Shown here one piece after another: positions 16,155-25,132 of a stretch of DNA of 64,000 nucleotides. Source of the stretch: Adhaeretor mobilis. Lineage in GTDB: Bacteria > Planctomycetota > Planctomycetia > Pirellulales > Lacipirellulaceae. Where the stretch lies: contig NZ_CP036263.1 of assembly GCF_007741515.1 (NCBI RefSeq), positions 1,426,001 through 1,490,000 on the forward strand, read 5' to 3'. Both the position numbers and the translations under genes were made by a program. The notes under the pieces are model-generated. The model saw only the letters and a list, made by a program, of their open reading frames with translations, searched no databases and was not told the DNA's origin. Within the stretch, counting starts at the first letter, position 1; each line of letters starts with the position of its first letter.

Positions 16155-18020
16155 ATGTGTGGCATTGTTGGATACATCGGCCCGAAACCGGCCGCCGGAT
16201 TCTTGCTCTCCGGGCTCCGCCGGCTGGAGTATCGTGGCTACGACAGCTCTGGAATCGTCACGATCGAGGATGGTGAGTTAGTCGTTGAAAAAAGTGCCGG
16301 TCGCGTGGAACGACTCGCCAGTTTGCTGAAAGAAAGCAACCCGCAAGGCAGCGTCGGTGTAGGGCACACCCGCTGGGCAACCCACGGCCCGGCGACAGAC
16401 GAGAATGCGCATCCCCACCTAGGCGGCGGTCAAGTTCTGGCGCTCGTCCACAACGGCGTCATCGAAAACTTCCGCTCACTCAAGCAAAAACTGACTGCGA
16501 AGGGCTTCGAATTTCACACCGGTACCGATACTGAGGTCGTCGCCCAACTGGTTGCCTACGAACTCGATCAGCTGGATGCCGACGAAGCCGATGACCTCGA
16601 CCCGTACGCACCGCTGGTCGCTGCTGTGCAGGCAGCGCTCGTACAGCTCACCGGCACCTATGGCTTGGCGATCGTGTTCCGCGATTGGCCCGACGCCATC
16701 ATCGTGGCGCGCCTCGGTAGCCCGTTGGTGATCGGGGTAGGCAATGGCGAACACTACATCGCTAGCGATGGCTCGCCGTTGGTCGGTAGAACTGATCGCA
16801 TTGTCTATCTCGCCGATCACGAACTGGCCGTCGTCACGGCAAATACCATTCGCGTCGTGCATCGCGACCAAGGTGATGTTCGCCACGACGTGAAGCTGCT
16901 GGATGTCGAGTCGAACGAAGTCGAACTGGGCGAGTACCCGCACTACATGCTCAAGGAAATTTTTGAGCAGCCTGAAACGGTTCGCAACGCCATGCGAGGG
17001 CGTCTCGATCGCGACGAGGCGACGGCTGTGTTCGGCGGTTTGAACCTTACGCCGCAGCAACTGCGCAACATGGACCGTTTCATGCTCACCGCGTGCGGCA
17101 CGAGCTGGCACTCGTCGCTGGTGGGAGAGTACATGATCGAAGGCTTAGCGCGCATCCCCGTTGAGGTGCAATACGCTAGCGAACTGCGCTACCGCAACCC
17201 GCCACTCTCCCCCTCGACCTTGCTGTTCGCAATCACGCAAAGTGGTGAAACGATCGACACGCTGGCTGCCCTACGAGAAATGAAACGCAAGGGACATCCC
17301 ACCATGAGCATCTGCAACGTCGTGGGTAGTACGATTGCTCGTGAGTCGGATGGCGGTATCTATCTTCACGCGGGGCCAGAAATCGGTGTCGCCTCGACCA
17401 AGGCTTATACCTCGCAATGCGTAGTCATGGCACTGCTCGCACTGTATTTCGGCCGGCTACATCACTTGAGTTACGAGGCCGGCTTGCGGATTGTCGAAGA
17501 CCTGGAAGCACTGCCTGACCAAATTGAAACCGCCCTGACTTCGAATCGTGTGGCAAAAGAAATCGCAGCGAAGTACGTAGACTGCGACAACTTCCTGTAC
17601 CTGGGCCGTCAGTACAATTTCCCCACCGCGCTTGAAGGTGCGTTGAAGCTCAAGGAAATCAGCTACATCCACGCGGAAGGCTACCCTGCCGCAGAAATGA
17701 AACACGGCCCAATCGCGCTGGTCGACGAGAACACGCCCAGCGTGTTCATCGTGCCGCGCGGCGGCGTGTACGACAAAGTACTCGCCAACGTGGAAGAGAT
17801 CAAAGCGCGCGGCGGACCAGTGATCGCCGTGGTCGACGACGGCGACGATCGCGTTGCCGAACTGGCAGACGATGTGATCGTCATGCCCACAGTCGCCGAC
17901 TTCCTGCAGCCAATAGTCGCTGCGATTCCGTTGCAATTGCTCGCTTACCATATTGCTGTGCTTAGGGGCTGCGACGTTGATAAACCGCGCAACCTCGCGA
18001 AGAGCGTTACGGTGGAATAA
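16155..18020 (+). CDS. glmS: Glutamine--fructose-6-phosphate aminotransferase (isomerizing)
   Basis: A 621-residue cytoplasmic enzyme that makes glucosamine-6-phosphate from fructose-6-phosphate and glutamine, the entry step to amino-sugar polymers. The N-terminus MCGIVGYIG places the nucleophile Cys right after the initiator Met, as required for the Ntn-type glutaminase domain (to about 240). YRGYDSSGI, VGHTRWATHGP, LVHNGVIENF and GTDTEVVAQL are present. Two SIS domains follow with TACGTSWHSSLVGEY, QSGETIDTLAAL and the C-terminal CDVDKPRNLAKSVTVE. All key residues appear intact. It lies in the envelope-sugar block. Confidence 0.96.
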   Translation: MCGIVGYIGPKPAAGFLLSGLRRLEYRGYDSSGIVTIEDGELVVEKSAGRVERLASLLKESNPQGSVGVGHTRWATHGPATDENAHPHLGGGQVLALVHNGVIENFRSLKQKLTAKGFEFHTGTDTEVVAQLVAYELDQLDADEADDLDPYAPLVAAVQAALVQLTGTYGLAIVFRDWPDAIIVARLGSPLVIGVGNGEHYIASDGSPLVGRTDRIVYLADHELAVVTANTIRVVHRDQGDVRHDVKLLDVESNEVELGEYPHYMLKEIFEQPETVRNAMRGRLDRDEATAVFGGLNLTPQQLRNMDRFMLTACGTSWHSSLVGEYMIEGLARIPVEVQYASELRYRNPPLSPSTLLFAITQSGETIDTLAALREMKRKGHPTMSICNVVGSTIARESDGGIYLHAGPEIGVASTKAYTSQCVVMALLALYFGRLHHLSYEAGLRIVEDLEALPDQIETALTSNRVAKEIAAKYVDCDNFLYLGRQYNFPTALEGALKLKEISYIHAEGYPAAEMKHGPIALVDENTPSVFIVPRGGVYDKVLANVEEIKARGGPVIAVVDDGDDRVAELADDVIVMPTVADFLQPIVAAIPLQLLAYHIAVLRGCDVDKPRNLAKSVTVE

Positions 18021-18067
18021 CGCCCCTAGTGACCGTCATAGCGAAGTAACCCAAGCCCCGGGGCAGC

Positions 18068-18093
18068 GGCCCGCCGGTGCGCACCAGCAGGCC
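18068..18093. repeat. GC-rich 26-bp imperfect palindrome
   Basis: The sequence from GGCCCGCCGG to CAGCAGGCC is a 26-bp palindrome with two symmetric C-A mismatches, centred on GGTGCGCACC (18076-18085). It lies 48 bp after the glmS stop, in the gap before the next glycosyltransferase. It lacks a T-tract, so a rho-independent terminator is not supported. Confidence 0.5.
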
Positions 18094-18178
18094 GTTGGCC
18101 CGCGGCTATTCCCCAAATTCCACTAACGCTCAATACCGCGACTTGAACAACGCACCAAAAACGCCCTCTTCGCCCAAA

Positions 18179-18883
18179 ATGCTCGTCGCGATCTGCACCT
18201 ACAACGAGCGAGAGAATCTCCCGACGCTCGTCGAAGCGATCCGCGAAGAGTTGCCTGCGGCAGACTTGCTGATCGTCGACGACAATTCCCCCGACGGCAC
18301 CGGCCAGTGGTGCGACGAACTTGCCCAGAGAGAACCCTGGTTCACCTGCCTGCACCGCGCAGGAAAGCTAGGCCTGGGGAGCGCATCGTGGCTCGCTCTG
18401 CAATCAGCTGTCGAGCTCAACTACGACACAATTATCACCATGGACGCCGATTGGAGCCACCCACCTGCGGCACTGACGCAAATGCTGGCAGCAGGCAAAG
18501 ATGCGGACGTCGTGATCGGTTCCCGCTACTGCCCCGGTGGCAAGATCGACGGCTGGCCCATCTCGCGCTACCTTATGAGCCGAACGGTGAACTTCGCCAC
18601 AAGACTCGCGCTCGGGCTCCCCGCCCGCGATTGCAGCACCGCGTATCGGCTCTATCGAGTGGAAGCTTTGCGGAAGCTCGACTTCACGCAACTCAAAGCC
18701 ACCGGCTACGCCTACCTGGAAGAAATTCTTTGGCAACTCTCTCGCCAGGGAGCGACGATTGCCGAGGTGCCGATCACGTTCTCCGAACGACGCGCTGGAG
18801 CATCGAAGGTGACATTCTCCGAAGCGTTGGGTAAGGCCAAGACACTCGCGTCACTTGCTAGGCGACGCGTTGTGGGTTCGTAG
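18179..18883 (+). CDS. Polyprenol-phosphate mannosyl/glycosyltransferase (DPM1-like, GT2)
   Basis: A 234-residue soluble or peripherally bound GT2 enzyme resembling dolichol-phosphate mannose synthase catalytic subunits: VAICTYNERENLPTLVEAI, LLIVDDNSPDGTG, the metal motif TMDADWSHPP, VIGSRYCPGGKIDGWP, and CSTAYRLYRVEALRKLD. It is expected to transfer a hexose from a nucleotide sugar to a polyprenyl phosphate, which the GT39-like protein at 13385 could then use. There are no C-terminal membrane helices. The ATG at 18179 opens directly on the catalytic strand; an in-frame ATG at 18077 would add a 34-residue unlikely leader covering the GC-rich palindrome. Confidence 0.85.
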   Translation: MLVAICTYNERENLPTLVEAIREELPAADLLIVDDNSPDGTGQWCDELAQREPWFTCLHRAGKLGLGSASWLALQSAVELNYDTIITMDADWSHPPAALTQMLAAGKDADVVIGSRYCPGGKIDGWPISRYLMSRTVNFATRLALGLPARDCSTAYRLYRVEALRKLDFTQLKATGYAYLEEILWQLSRQGATIAEVPITFSERRAGASKVTFSEALGKAKTLASLARRRVVGS

Positions 18884-18901
18884 AAAGCTCTTTCAAGTTC
18901 C

Positions 18902-18970
18902 GCTAGCCGACGACCTTGGTCGTCGCGGGGTTTGCGAAACAACCGAGCGTTCGGCAAGCTCGGCGGCCAA
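18902..18970. repeat. Hairpin repeat pair, family 1 (copy C/C')
   Basis: The left arm CTAGCCGACGACCTTGGTCG (18903) has a perfect hairpin CGACGACC-TT-GGTCGTCG. The right arm, read on the minus strand from 18970, begins TTGGCCGCCGAGCTTGC and is the most degenerate copy. The pair sits 20 bp after the stop of the DPM1-like gene. Confidence 0.75.
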
Positions 18971-19739
18971 CAAAACCTAGCAAGCATCGGCAATTTTTGA
19001 AATAACCAGCGTCAATTAGCCGCATATCGAGTCACCTACCCCGTCGTTAACCAAAAGCCCTTTGAGCCAGAGGCCATAGACCGCTCAGGCTCAAAAACCA
19101 CTCGCATAGTGGGTGGATTTGAGAATCGTTCTGCCACATTTAGGGGCTGCCTTCGTGAGGTGTGTGTCACGCCGGAGGCTCGAACCGCATATTGGTAGGA
19201 ACCTCAGTTGGGTCAGTCATGTGTTAGATAAATTGGTGCCCAAACTGACAGCGGTTTGGACAACCGCTGTCACTTGGCGGGTGATTTCGAATGTCGCCAC
19301 TCTGCCTCGGCGTTTCTCGCCGAACGCACATAGCTATATATCCCCAAGGTGCTTCGGACATACTCGCCGACGCAGGTTAGCAACTCGCAGTTTCCCCACT
19401 CGGTGGTTCACTCCTCGTGTGGAACGCTCGGGCCAAGAATACGGTGAATGGACGTACACATTTGGCCGTTTTCGGGCCGTCCGTAACTTGCGTAGGACGA
19501 TGAGTCTTGGTGGAGTTAGCAATTTGCTAAATCTGCTACACGCATGTGTTCAAAGCGGCTTGGGTAACCCCGCAACCACCGCGACTCATGGAGTAAAAGG
19601 GGATTTTCTAACTTATGTAGTGAAGTAGGATGTCCCCTTTTACCCCTTGAAGCTAGCGTAAGCCGCGTCCGAATGCTCAGCTGTTCGGTTTGTAGAGATT
19701 GGACTAGACTAGTTCTCTCCCACCTCATGGAGGAGCCCG
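18971..19739. other. Gene-poor region with an inverted repeat
   Basis: No convincing gene was found in this stretch. A 171-residue open frame at 19113-19628 has an Arg-rich, erratic composition and no start signal, and is judged non-coding. The only clear structure is the inverted repeat at 19593-19643. A good ribosome-binding site at the far end (GGAGGA at 19728) belongs to the next gene. The region is less GC-rich than the coding DNA around it. Confidence 0.5.
19593..19643. repeat. Inverted repeat GTAAAAGGGGA ... TCCCCTTTTAC
   Basis: The arms GTAAAAGGGGA (19593-19603) and TCCCCTTTTAC (19633-19643) are perfect 11-bp complements with a 29-nt spacer. The spacer itself holds CTAACTT and AAGTAG in inverted order. 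Such A4G4-ended palindromes are seen next to REP-associated (IS200/IS605-like) transposases in bacteria, but no transposase is present here. It may be a relic or a small non-autonomous element. Confidence 0.6.
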
Positions 19740-20585
19740 ATGCTATTCAGCTTACAGCTATGTATTTTACTCTTTAATGTGCTGGACCCCACATCTCTAG
19801 CACATGCTACCGATGCTGGGAAAGCTGACGAGCAAGAATGCGGCCCCGTGTTTATGCTCGATTTGACTCAACCAATGCAACATACAATGATGGGTTTTAA
19901 CCACCAAGGGCCTCCGCCTTGGTTGAATGGCAATATCGCTGCTACGCAACACCAATCTATAGTCAATATTCACTCGGAGAATTTATTGGCTCTAAAAAAG
20001 TGTCGGGGGTTTCGCTCACTAGCCGTTCGGTCGATTGGCGAGAGATGGCTTATGGTGGTCGACGAGCGGGTTGGCAATGGGTGGCTTCTTTCTAGGCCGT
20101 TCTATAAAGCTCCACCAGAGCAACTCGAACTTCTTGGTCGATATCGCAAACACTTCCGTTTACCCGTCCAAGCGAAGAATTTAATTGGCACGTCTTGGGA
20201 ACTTGCTGAACGGCAGCAAGAGAATCGAGGGCTTCCGTTCGATGTGCCCCGGGACATACTCACCCGTATGATGCCAGGTAATACATTAGAGTTTCAAAGA
20301 CTGTCGGTAGCGTGCAAGAATACACCAGTCGGCACAGAAGTTGAAAGAGGCTGGTTTATTATTGAAGGAAAAGATACAGGATGTTTGCTTATTTGTGACA
20401 AGGACGATGTGACCGACGACTATGAGGCGATTACTTTCGAAATACTTGAACTAGACGATGCCCTTCACCTTATCCCTTTAGAGTATGGTCAAGGAAGCTA
20501 TAGTGGAGGCACGGGGAGCACGAACCTACAAGTCAACAACAACACTTCATATGTTCGATATCGTCGAATAATCAACACAAATTAG
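19740..20585 (+). CDS. Orphan secreted protein of unknown function (281 aa)
   Basis: A protein with an N-terminal signal peptide (LFSLQLCILLFNVL, cleavage expected near AHATDA at about 23). The rest is soluble and exported. It contains FMLDLTQPMQHTMMGFNH, a central region with Trp and Arg (RWLMVVDERVGNGW) and a C-terminal beta-rich part (GWFIIEGKDTGCLLICDKDD). No family was recognised. The ribosome-binding site GGAGGA ends 7 nt before the ATG and supports the start. Its DNA is visibly AT-richer than that of its neighbours and it is flanked by nearly 1 kb of gene-poor DNA on each side, so lateral origin is possible. Confidence 0.65.
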   Translation: MLFSLQLCILLFNVLDPTSLAHATDAGKADEQECGPVFMLDLTQPMQHTMMGFNHQGPPPWLNGNIAATQHQSIVNIHSENLLALKKCRGFRSLAVRSIGERWLMVVDERVGNGWLLSRPFYKAPPEQLELLGRYRKHFRLPVQAKNLIGTSWELAERQQENRGLPFDVPRDILTRMMPGNTLEFQRLSVACKNTPVGTEVERGWFIIEGKDTGCLLICDKDDVTDDYEAITFEILELDDALHLIPLEYGQGSYSGGTGSTNLQVNNNTSYVRYRRIINTN

Positions 20586-21560
20586 CTAAGTAGTGTTGGA
20601 CGATGAATTCGGTGCATCTTAGCAAAATCCTTTTCTAGCACTGGAGTGAAACTCTCGTGCACTTTCGGGCAGTACGGAATTTGCCGCGGTGTCGGACCAT
20701 TTCCGAGGCTCGGATTCAGGCAGATTCCACCCGAGGTGGGACTCTCCTCGGCTGGAAACTGCTTGATTCCAACTAGCGTCGGCGTGGACGTCCGAGGCGA
20801 GTTCGGCAGATCCCAAAATGCCCTCGGCTTCATCGTCCTGTGCGTCGAAACTGGCTGCGATTTGGGCAGATTTACTCCCGGAGGTGTCGATGACCTCAGT
20901 CTCGAACGGCAGCCCCAAAATCGGCCAAATTCATCGTTTGAGGAACAAATCTGGCCATTTGCTAACTGACTAAGGAGGCATCGACCTGGGCTAGTTCGGG
21001 ATAAGTCCTCATTGCCATCGCGCATCAACAAGTGTCGCTTAGATCATGCTAAGTCCTTTGATCATATCGATCTTGGATTGCTCCTTGGAAGCTAATCGTG
21101 CGTGGCTGGATGCAACGCTTGTCGGCAGCCGGCGCAATAATCGTTCGAATGAGTGAGATAGTACGCTAAGATGTGCGTCCAGCTTTCTGTGCGAACGACT
21201 TCTGTTGCTTTGCACCAAAAGATGCCCGTTTCTAGCCTATCGGGACCATCTTCATGATTTCCAAGGGGAAAATCATGAGTTAGGACCTCCGACGCAAATC
21301 ACAATTATTGGCAAACTTCTGCGAGTATGCAGTGGCGAGCGAGGTAGACTCAGTCTTCTGGGATGAGCTTTCGCCACTTAACGGCACTCTCGGTCCTTCA
21401 AAACAACCTATACTTACGTCGCTTACGCCCTTTTTTGAAGTCTTGGGGCCCGAGGCGAAATTGTTGCCTAGGCAGGCAAGCGGAACTGATTTCTTAGCAA
21501 AGCGCATCAGCGGTATATTTTGAGTAGTAATTATCACCCCCTCAACCATTGGTCAGTCGA
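20586..21560. other. Gene-poor region with degenerate repeats
   Basis: No convincing gene was found. The motif GGCAG(AT) recurs at 20668, 20719, 20805, 20865 and 20908 with CCGAGG/CCTCGG nearby, so this part may be a decayed repeat array. Competing open frames on both strands (up to 149 residues) fit neither start signals nor protein-like composition. A hairpin, CATGATTTCC with GGGAAAATCATG (21253-21277), lies in the middle. The last 60 bp must hold the hflK promoter; TATATT at about 21522 could be its -10 box. Confidence 0.45.
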
Positions 21561-22535
21561 ATGGCTTTTGATACTGAACCGTGGCAAAATTATGAAATAC
21601 GTCGGTCCCATCTCATGTGGATCGCCTTGGGTATTTTGGTTGTCGCTGTCGTTTCTACTTCTATGTACACGGTGCAAGCCGAATCGCAGGGGATCGTGCT
21701 TCGCTTTGGGAAATACGTGAAGACGGTAGATCCCGGTCTACGATTCAAGTTCCCTCTTGGTATTGATCAAGTGTCGATTGTGCAAGTGAAGCGCCAATTG
21801 AAACAGGAATTCGGTTTTGGCACCTCGGGCGCTACCAATCCGACGCAGATTTCGACAGAGTCGAAAGAAGAACGCAGTATGGTTACTGGCGATCTCAACG
21901 CGGCGACCGTCGAGTGGATTATTCAGTATCGCATTCGTGAACCGCAATTGTTCTTATTCAACGTTCGTGATCCTGGCAATACGCTGCGCGACATTTCTGA
22001 ATCAGTCATGCGCACGGTTGTTGGTGACCGCACTGTGGATGAAGTGATTACTGTAGGTCGGCAAGAGATCGAATCGGAAGCGCTTATCCAACTGCAAACT
22101 TTGGTGAATAAGTACGAACTCGGATTAAGCATCGATCAAGTTCAGTTAAAGAATGTTAATCCGCCGCTGAAGGTCCAACCCTCATTCAACGAGGTCAACC
22201 AAGCTCAGCAGGAGCGTGAGAAGCTGATTAACATTGCGAACGGAGAGTACAACAAAGTGATTCCTCGCGCTAGCGGAGAAGCGGAACAGAAAATCCAAGC
22301 TGCTGAGGGGTACGCGTTAAAACGTGTTAACGAGGCTCAAGGCGACGTATCGCGCTTCAATGCGGTGTTGGCCGAATATCTCAAAGCGCCTGAAGTGACG
22401 AAGCAACGAATCTACGTCGAAACAATGCGAGAAATCATTCCCAAGCTGGGCAAGAAGATCATCATTGATGAGAACGCCAGTCAGGTATTGCCGTTGTTGC
22501 AGTTGACACCGGACGTGCAAAGGAACTCCCAATGA
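21561..22535 (+). CDS. hflK: HflK, SPFH-domain membrane protease regulator
   Basis: A 324-residue type II membrane protein. One helix (LMWIALGILVVAVVSTSMYTV) is followed by the SPFH domain (GIVLRFGKYVKTVDPGLRFKFP). A long helical tail (EVNQAQQEREKLINIANGEY, then AEGYALKRVNEAQGD) is typical of HflK. With HflC it forms a cage around the FtsH protease and limits membrane-protein degradation. The ATG at 21561 was chosen; an in-frame TTG at 21549 would add four residues. Neither has a strong ribosome-binding site. The stop overlaps hflC's start (ATGA). Confidence 0.9.
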   Translation: MAFDTEPWQNYEIRRSHLMWIALGILVVAVVSTSMYTVQAESQGIVLRFGKYVKTVDPGLRFKFPLGIDQVSIVQVKRQLKQEFGFGTSGATNPTQISTESKEERSMVTGDLNAATVEWIIQYRIREPQLFLFNVRDPGNTLRDISESVMRTVVGDRTVDEVITVGRQEIESEALIQLQTLVNKYELGLSIDQVQLKNVNPPLKVQPSFNEVNQAQQEREKLINIANGEYNKVIPRASGEAEQKIQAAEGYALKRVNEAQGDVSRFNAVLAEYLKAPEVTKQRIYVETMREIIPKLGKKIIIDENASQVLPLLQLTPDVQRNSQ

Positions 22536-23497
22536 AACGCTTGATCCAGTATTCCCTGCTTCCCCTCTTGGCGGTGGTCGCCTTCCTGTTATTCAACGGC
22601 GCGTACACCGTGTCGGAAACCGAACAGGTGATCATTACGCAGTTTGGTAAACCTGTTGGCGACCCTGTGACTGCAGCGGGTCTGCACTTCAAAACGCCGT
22701 TTGTCCAGGATGTCACGCGTATCGAGAAGCGGATTTTGGAATGGGACGGTCGTCCCAATGAGATGCCGACCAAGGACAAGACCTACATTGTGGTCGATAC
22801 GTTTGGTCGTTGGCGGATCAAGGACGCCAAGCAATACTTCCTTCGTTTACGGGATGAGCGCAGCGCCCAATCTCGCTTGGACGACATCCTCGGTAGCGAA
22901 ACTCGCAACGCCATCGCAAAGCACGAACTGATCGAAGTGATTCGAACGACGAAGGACCGCGAACCAGCTCGCGACGCCGCCTTGGTCGACGCACCAGGAG
23001 ATATTGGAATGCTGTATCCGATTACGATGGGCCGGGCGAAAATTGAACAGGAGATTTTTGAAAAAGCTGCGAGCAAGCTTTCCGACTTTGGCATCGAGTT
23101 GCTAGACATTCGCTTCAAACGGATTAACTACAACGAAAGTGTGCGCGAGCAAATCTACGAACGCATGATCAGTGAACGCCAACAGATTGCCGAACGATTT
23201 CGTTCTGAGGGTGAAGGCGAAGCGGCAAAGATCGAAGGCAAGCGGGAACGCGAACAACTGAAGATCGAGTCTGAGGCGTACAAACGCGTTCAAGAAATCC
23301 AAGGTTCCGCAGACGCAGAGGCAACACAGATTTATGCTGAAGCGTACAATCGAAGCCCCGAATCGGTTGCCTTTTACGAGTTCATGAAGACGATGGAGAC
23401 GTACCAAGAAATGCTCGATCAGAATACGATGCTTATCCTGACGACTGAGAGTGACATCTTCAAATATCTCAAAAATATTGAGCGACCAAGCCCGTAG
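22532..23497 (+). CDS. hflC: HflC, SPFH-domain partner of HflK
   Basis: A 321-residue membrane-anchored SPFH protein: N-terminal helix SLLPLLAVVAFLLFNGAYTV, then ETEQVIITQFGKPVGDPVTA and GLHFKTPFVQDVTRIEKRIL. The KTYIVVDTFGRWRIKDAKQY segment and the Glu/Arg-rich helix RFRSEGEGEAAKIEGKRERE are typical for HflC. The start overlaps hflK by 4 bp, so the two are translationally coupled. A stem CACCTGC-CAA-GCAGGTG (23511-23527) follows the stop and may help terminate, though no T-tract follows. Confidence 0.9.
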   Translation: MKRLIQYSLLPLLAVVAFLLFNGAYTVSETEQVIITQFGKPVGDPVTAAGLHFKTPFVQDVTRIEKRILEWDGRPNEMPTKDKTYIVVDTFGRWRIKDAKQYFLRLRDERSAQSRLDDILGSETRNAIAKHELIEVIRTTKDREPARDAALVDAPGDIGMLYPITMGRAKIEQEIFEKAASKLSDFGIELLDIRFKRINYNESVREQIYERMISERQQIAERFRSEGEGEAAKIEGKREREQLKIESEAYKRVQEIQGSADAEATQIYAEAYNRSPESVAFYEFMKTMETYQEMLDQNTMLILTTESDIFKYLKNIERPSP

Positions 23498-23699
23498 CGC
23501 AACTCCACGACACCTGCCAAGCAGGTGCCATCATGCGTCCATGACAGTCCTGTGAAAGCTTGTCTGGGAAACTCGCTTCGCGTCCTCGGTGGCAGACATC
23601 CAGACAGCCAGACAGCCAAGGAGCGTACCGGTCGCAACAGTCCTGCCGATTGCGCCACCCTCACCAGCCGGCTCTATTCGTGACCTACCCTTTCTAGTT

Positions 23700-23724
23700 A
23701 AGTCGATCTTGTTTTGGTCGACTT
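23700..23724. promoter_or_regulatory. Inverted repeat upstream of the phosphofructokinase gene
   Basis: AAGTCGA (23700-23706) and TCGACTT (23718-23724) form a perfect 7-bp inverted repeat with an 11-nt spacer, ending 31 bp before the ATG of the phosphofructokinase gene. It could be an operator or a leader hairpin. The region 23587-23624 just upstream has a short CAGACAGC-type low-complexity run. Confidence 0.35.
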
Positions 23725-23755
23725 TTAGAATCCGCGATCTAGTAAGGGCAAAGCA

Positions 23756-24988
23756 ATGGGCAACGGACGAATTGGTATTCTCACTTCAGGTGGCGACTGC
23801 CCCGGGCTGAACGCGGTTATCCGTGGCGTAGTCAAGGCGTCCGAACAGCTCGACTACGAGTGTGTGGGCTTCCTCAAAGGCTACGAAGGTCTGCATGATC
23901 CCGTTCGCTACATCAATCTCACTTGCAAGAACACCACGGGCATCCTCAACGAGGGGGGCACGATTCTTGGTTCGACGAACAAAGGACGATTCGCTGCGAC
24001 CGTGGGCGTGGACGATCGCGTCGAGCTTGATCCCGAACTGCTCGCCGGTGTAAAGACCACCATCGACCAACTCGGCATCCAAGGTTTGGTGTGCGTGGGT
24101 GGCGATGGCTCGTTGGCTGTGGCTCAGCAATTTCATGAGTACGGCATTCCTGTGGTGGGCGTACCGAAGACGATCGACAACGATCTTTCGGCGACAGCAT
24201 TCACCTTCGGCTTCGATAGCGCGATTGCCTGTGCGACCGAGGCACTCGACCGCCTGCACACGACCGCTGCTAGCCACGAACGCATCATGGTCTTGGAAGT
24301 CATGGGTCGCCACGCCGGTTGGATTGCCTTGCACGCTGGTATCGCCGGAAGTGCGAATGTGATTCTGATTCCTGAGCTCGATTGGACCTACGAAGATGTC
24401 TGCCACAAGATTCTCGATCGCGAAAGTCGCGGCGAACGCTTCTCTCTAGTCGTAGTAGCGGAGGGAGCTGAGCTACCTAGTGGTGGTCACGTCGGCGAAG
24501 CACAAGCTGGTGCTCAGGCCCGCTTAGGTGGAATTGGTCAGGTCGTTGCTGCAGAGATTGAGCATCGCCTCCATCGCGAAACCCGAGTCGCTGTGCTTGG
24601 CCATCTGCAACGGGGCGGTTCTCCCACGACATTCGATCGCGTGCTCGCCACGCAATACGGGGCTCATGCTGTGAGATTGGTGGTGGAAGAAAAGTTCGGC
24701 CACATGGTTTGCTACAACCCGCCAGAAATCGATAGCGTTCCGATTATGGCCGCTGTGAACCGGCTTCGCACGGTCAATCCCGAAGGCTCTGCTGTACAAG
24801 CAGCTCGTGCCTTAGGCATCAGCTTTGGAGATCGTCCCGTGAGCCTGAGTCCCTTCACCAGTAATCTTGAGGCGGCAGAGCAGCTTGTTGATGGCTACGA
24901 CGCAGCCACAGCCGACGATATCGAAATGGACGCCGAGTTCGTCCTCGAAATGGCAGAAGCTGCTGCAGAAGAAGCTCTGGCCGAATAG
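23756..24988 (+). CDS. pfkA: 6-phosphofructokinase (group III type)
   Basis: A 410-residue cytoplasmic glycolytic kinase. The N-terminus GRIGILTSGGDCPGLNAVIRG is the phosphate-binding loop region. The discriminating motif GGDGS has Gly where PPi-dependent enzymes have Asp, while PKTIDND has the Lys usually seen in PPi enzymes. This Gly/Lys combination is found in ATP-dependent PFKs such as those of actinobacteria, so ATP use is inferred. VMGRHAGWIALH and VLGHLQRGGSPTTFDR complete the active site. The gene stands alone with a 258-bp leader after hflC. The window also encodes pgk, so two glycolytic genes are visible. Confidence 0.88.
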   Translation: MGNGRIGILTSGGDCPGLNAVIRGVVKASEQLDYECVGFLKGYEGLHDPVRYINLTCKNTTGILNEGGTILGSTNKGRFAATVGVDDRVELDPELLAGVKTTIDQLGIQGLVCVGGDGSLAVAQQFHEYGIPVVGVPKTIDNDLSATAFTFGFDSAIACATEALDRLHTTAASHERIMVLEVMGRHAGWIALHAGIAGSANVILIPELDWTYEDVCHKILDRESRGERFSLVVVAEGAELPSGGHVGEAQAGAQARLGGIGQVVAAEIEHRLHRETRVAVLGHLQRGGSPTTFDRVLATQYGAHAVRLVVEEKFGHMVCYNPPEIDSVPIMAAVNRLRTVNPEGSAVQAARALGISFGDRPVSLSPFTSNLEAAEQLVDGYDAATADDIEMDAEFVLEMAEAAAEEALAE

Positions 24989-25132
24989 TGTCCCTAGCAC
25001 TAGTCCTCCGGGTTCGCTTCTCGCCATAGAGTTTCGATTGGGCAGAATTAGCTCTACCTAGAACGACAAAAAGCTGAAACTGGCCCCTGCCTACTGCCCC
25101 TTGCCAACTACCAACGCATATAATCATGCGTG

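Noticed and set aside
19113..19628. 171-residue protein-coding gene
   Set aside because: Arg-rich uneven composition, no ribosome-binding site, no family resemblance, and it spans the inverted repeat at 19593.
20582..21031. 149-residue minus-strand gene
   Set aside because: Competes with frames of similar length on the other strand; the Pro/Ser-rich sequence comes from degenerate DNA repeats.
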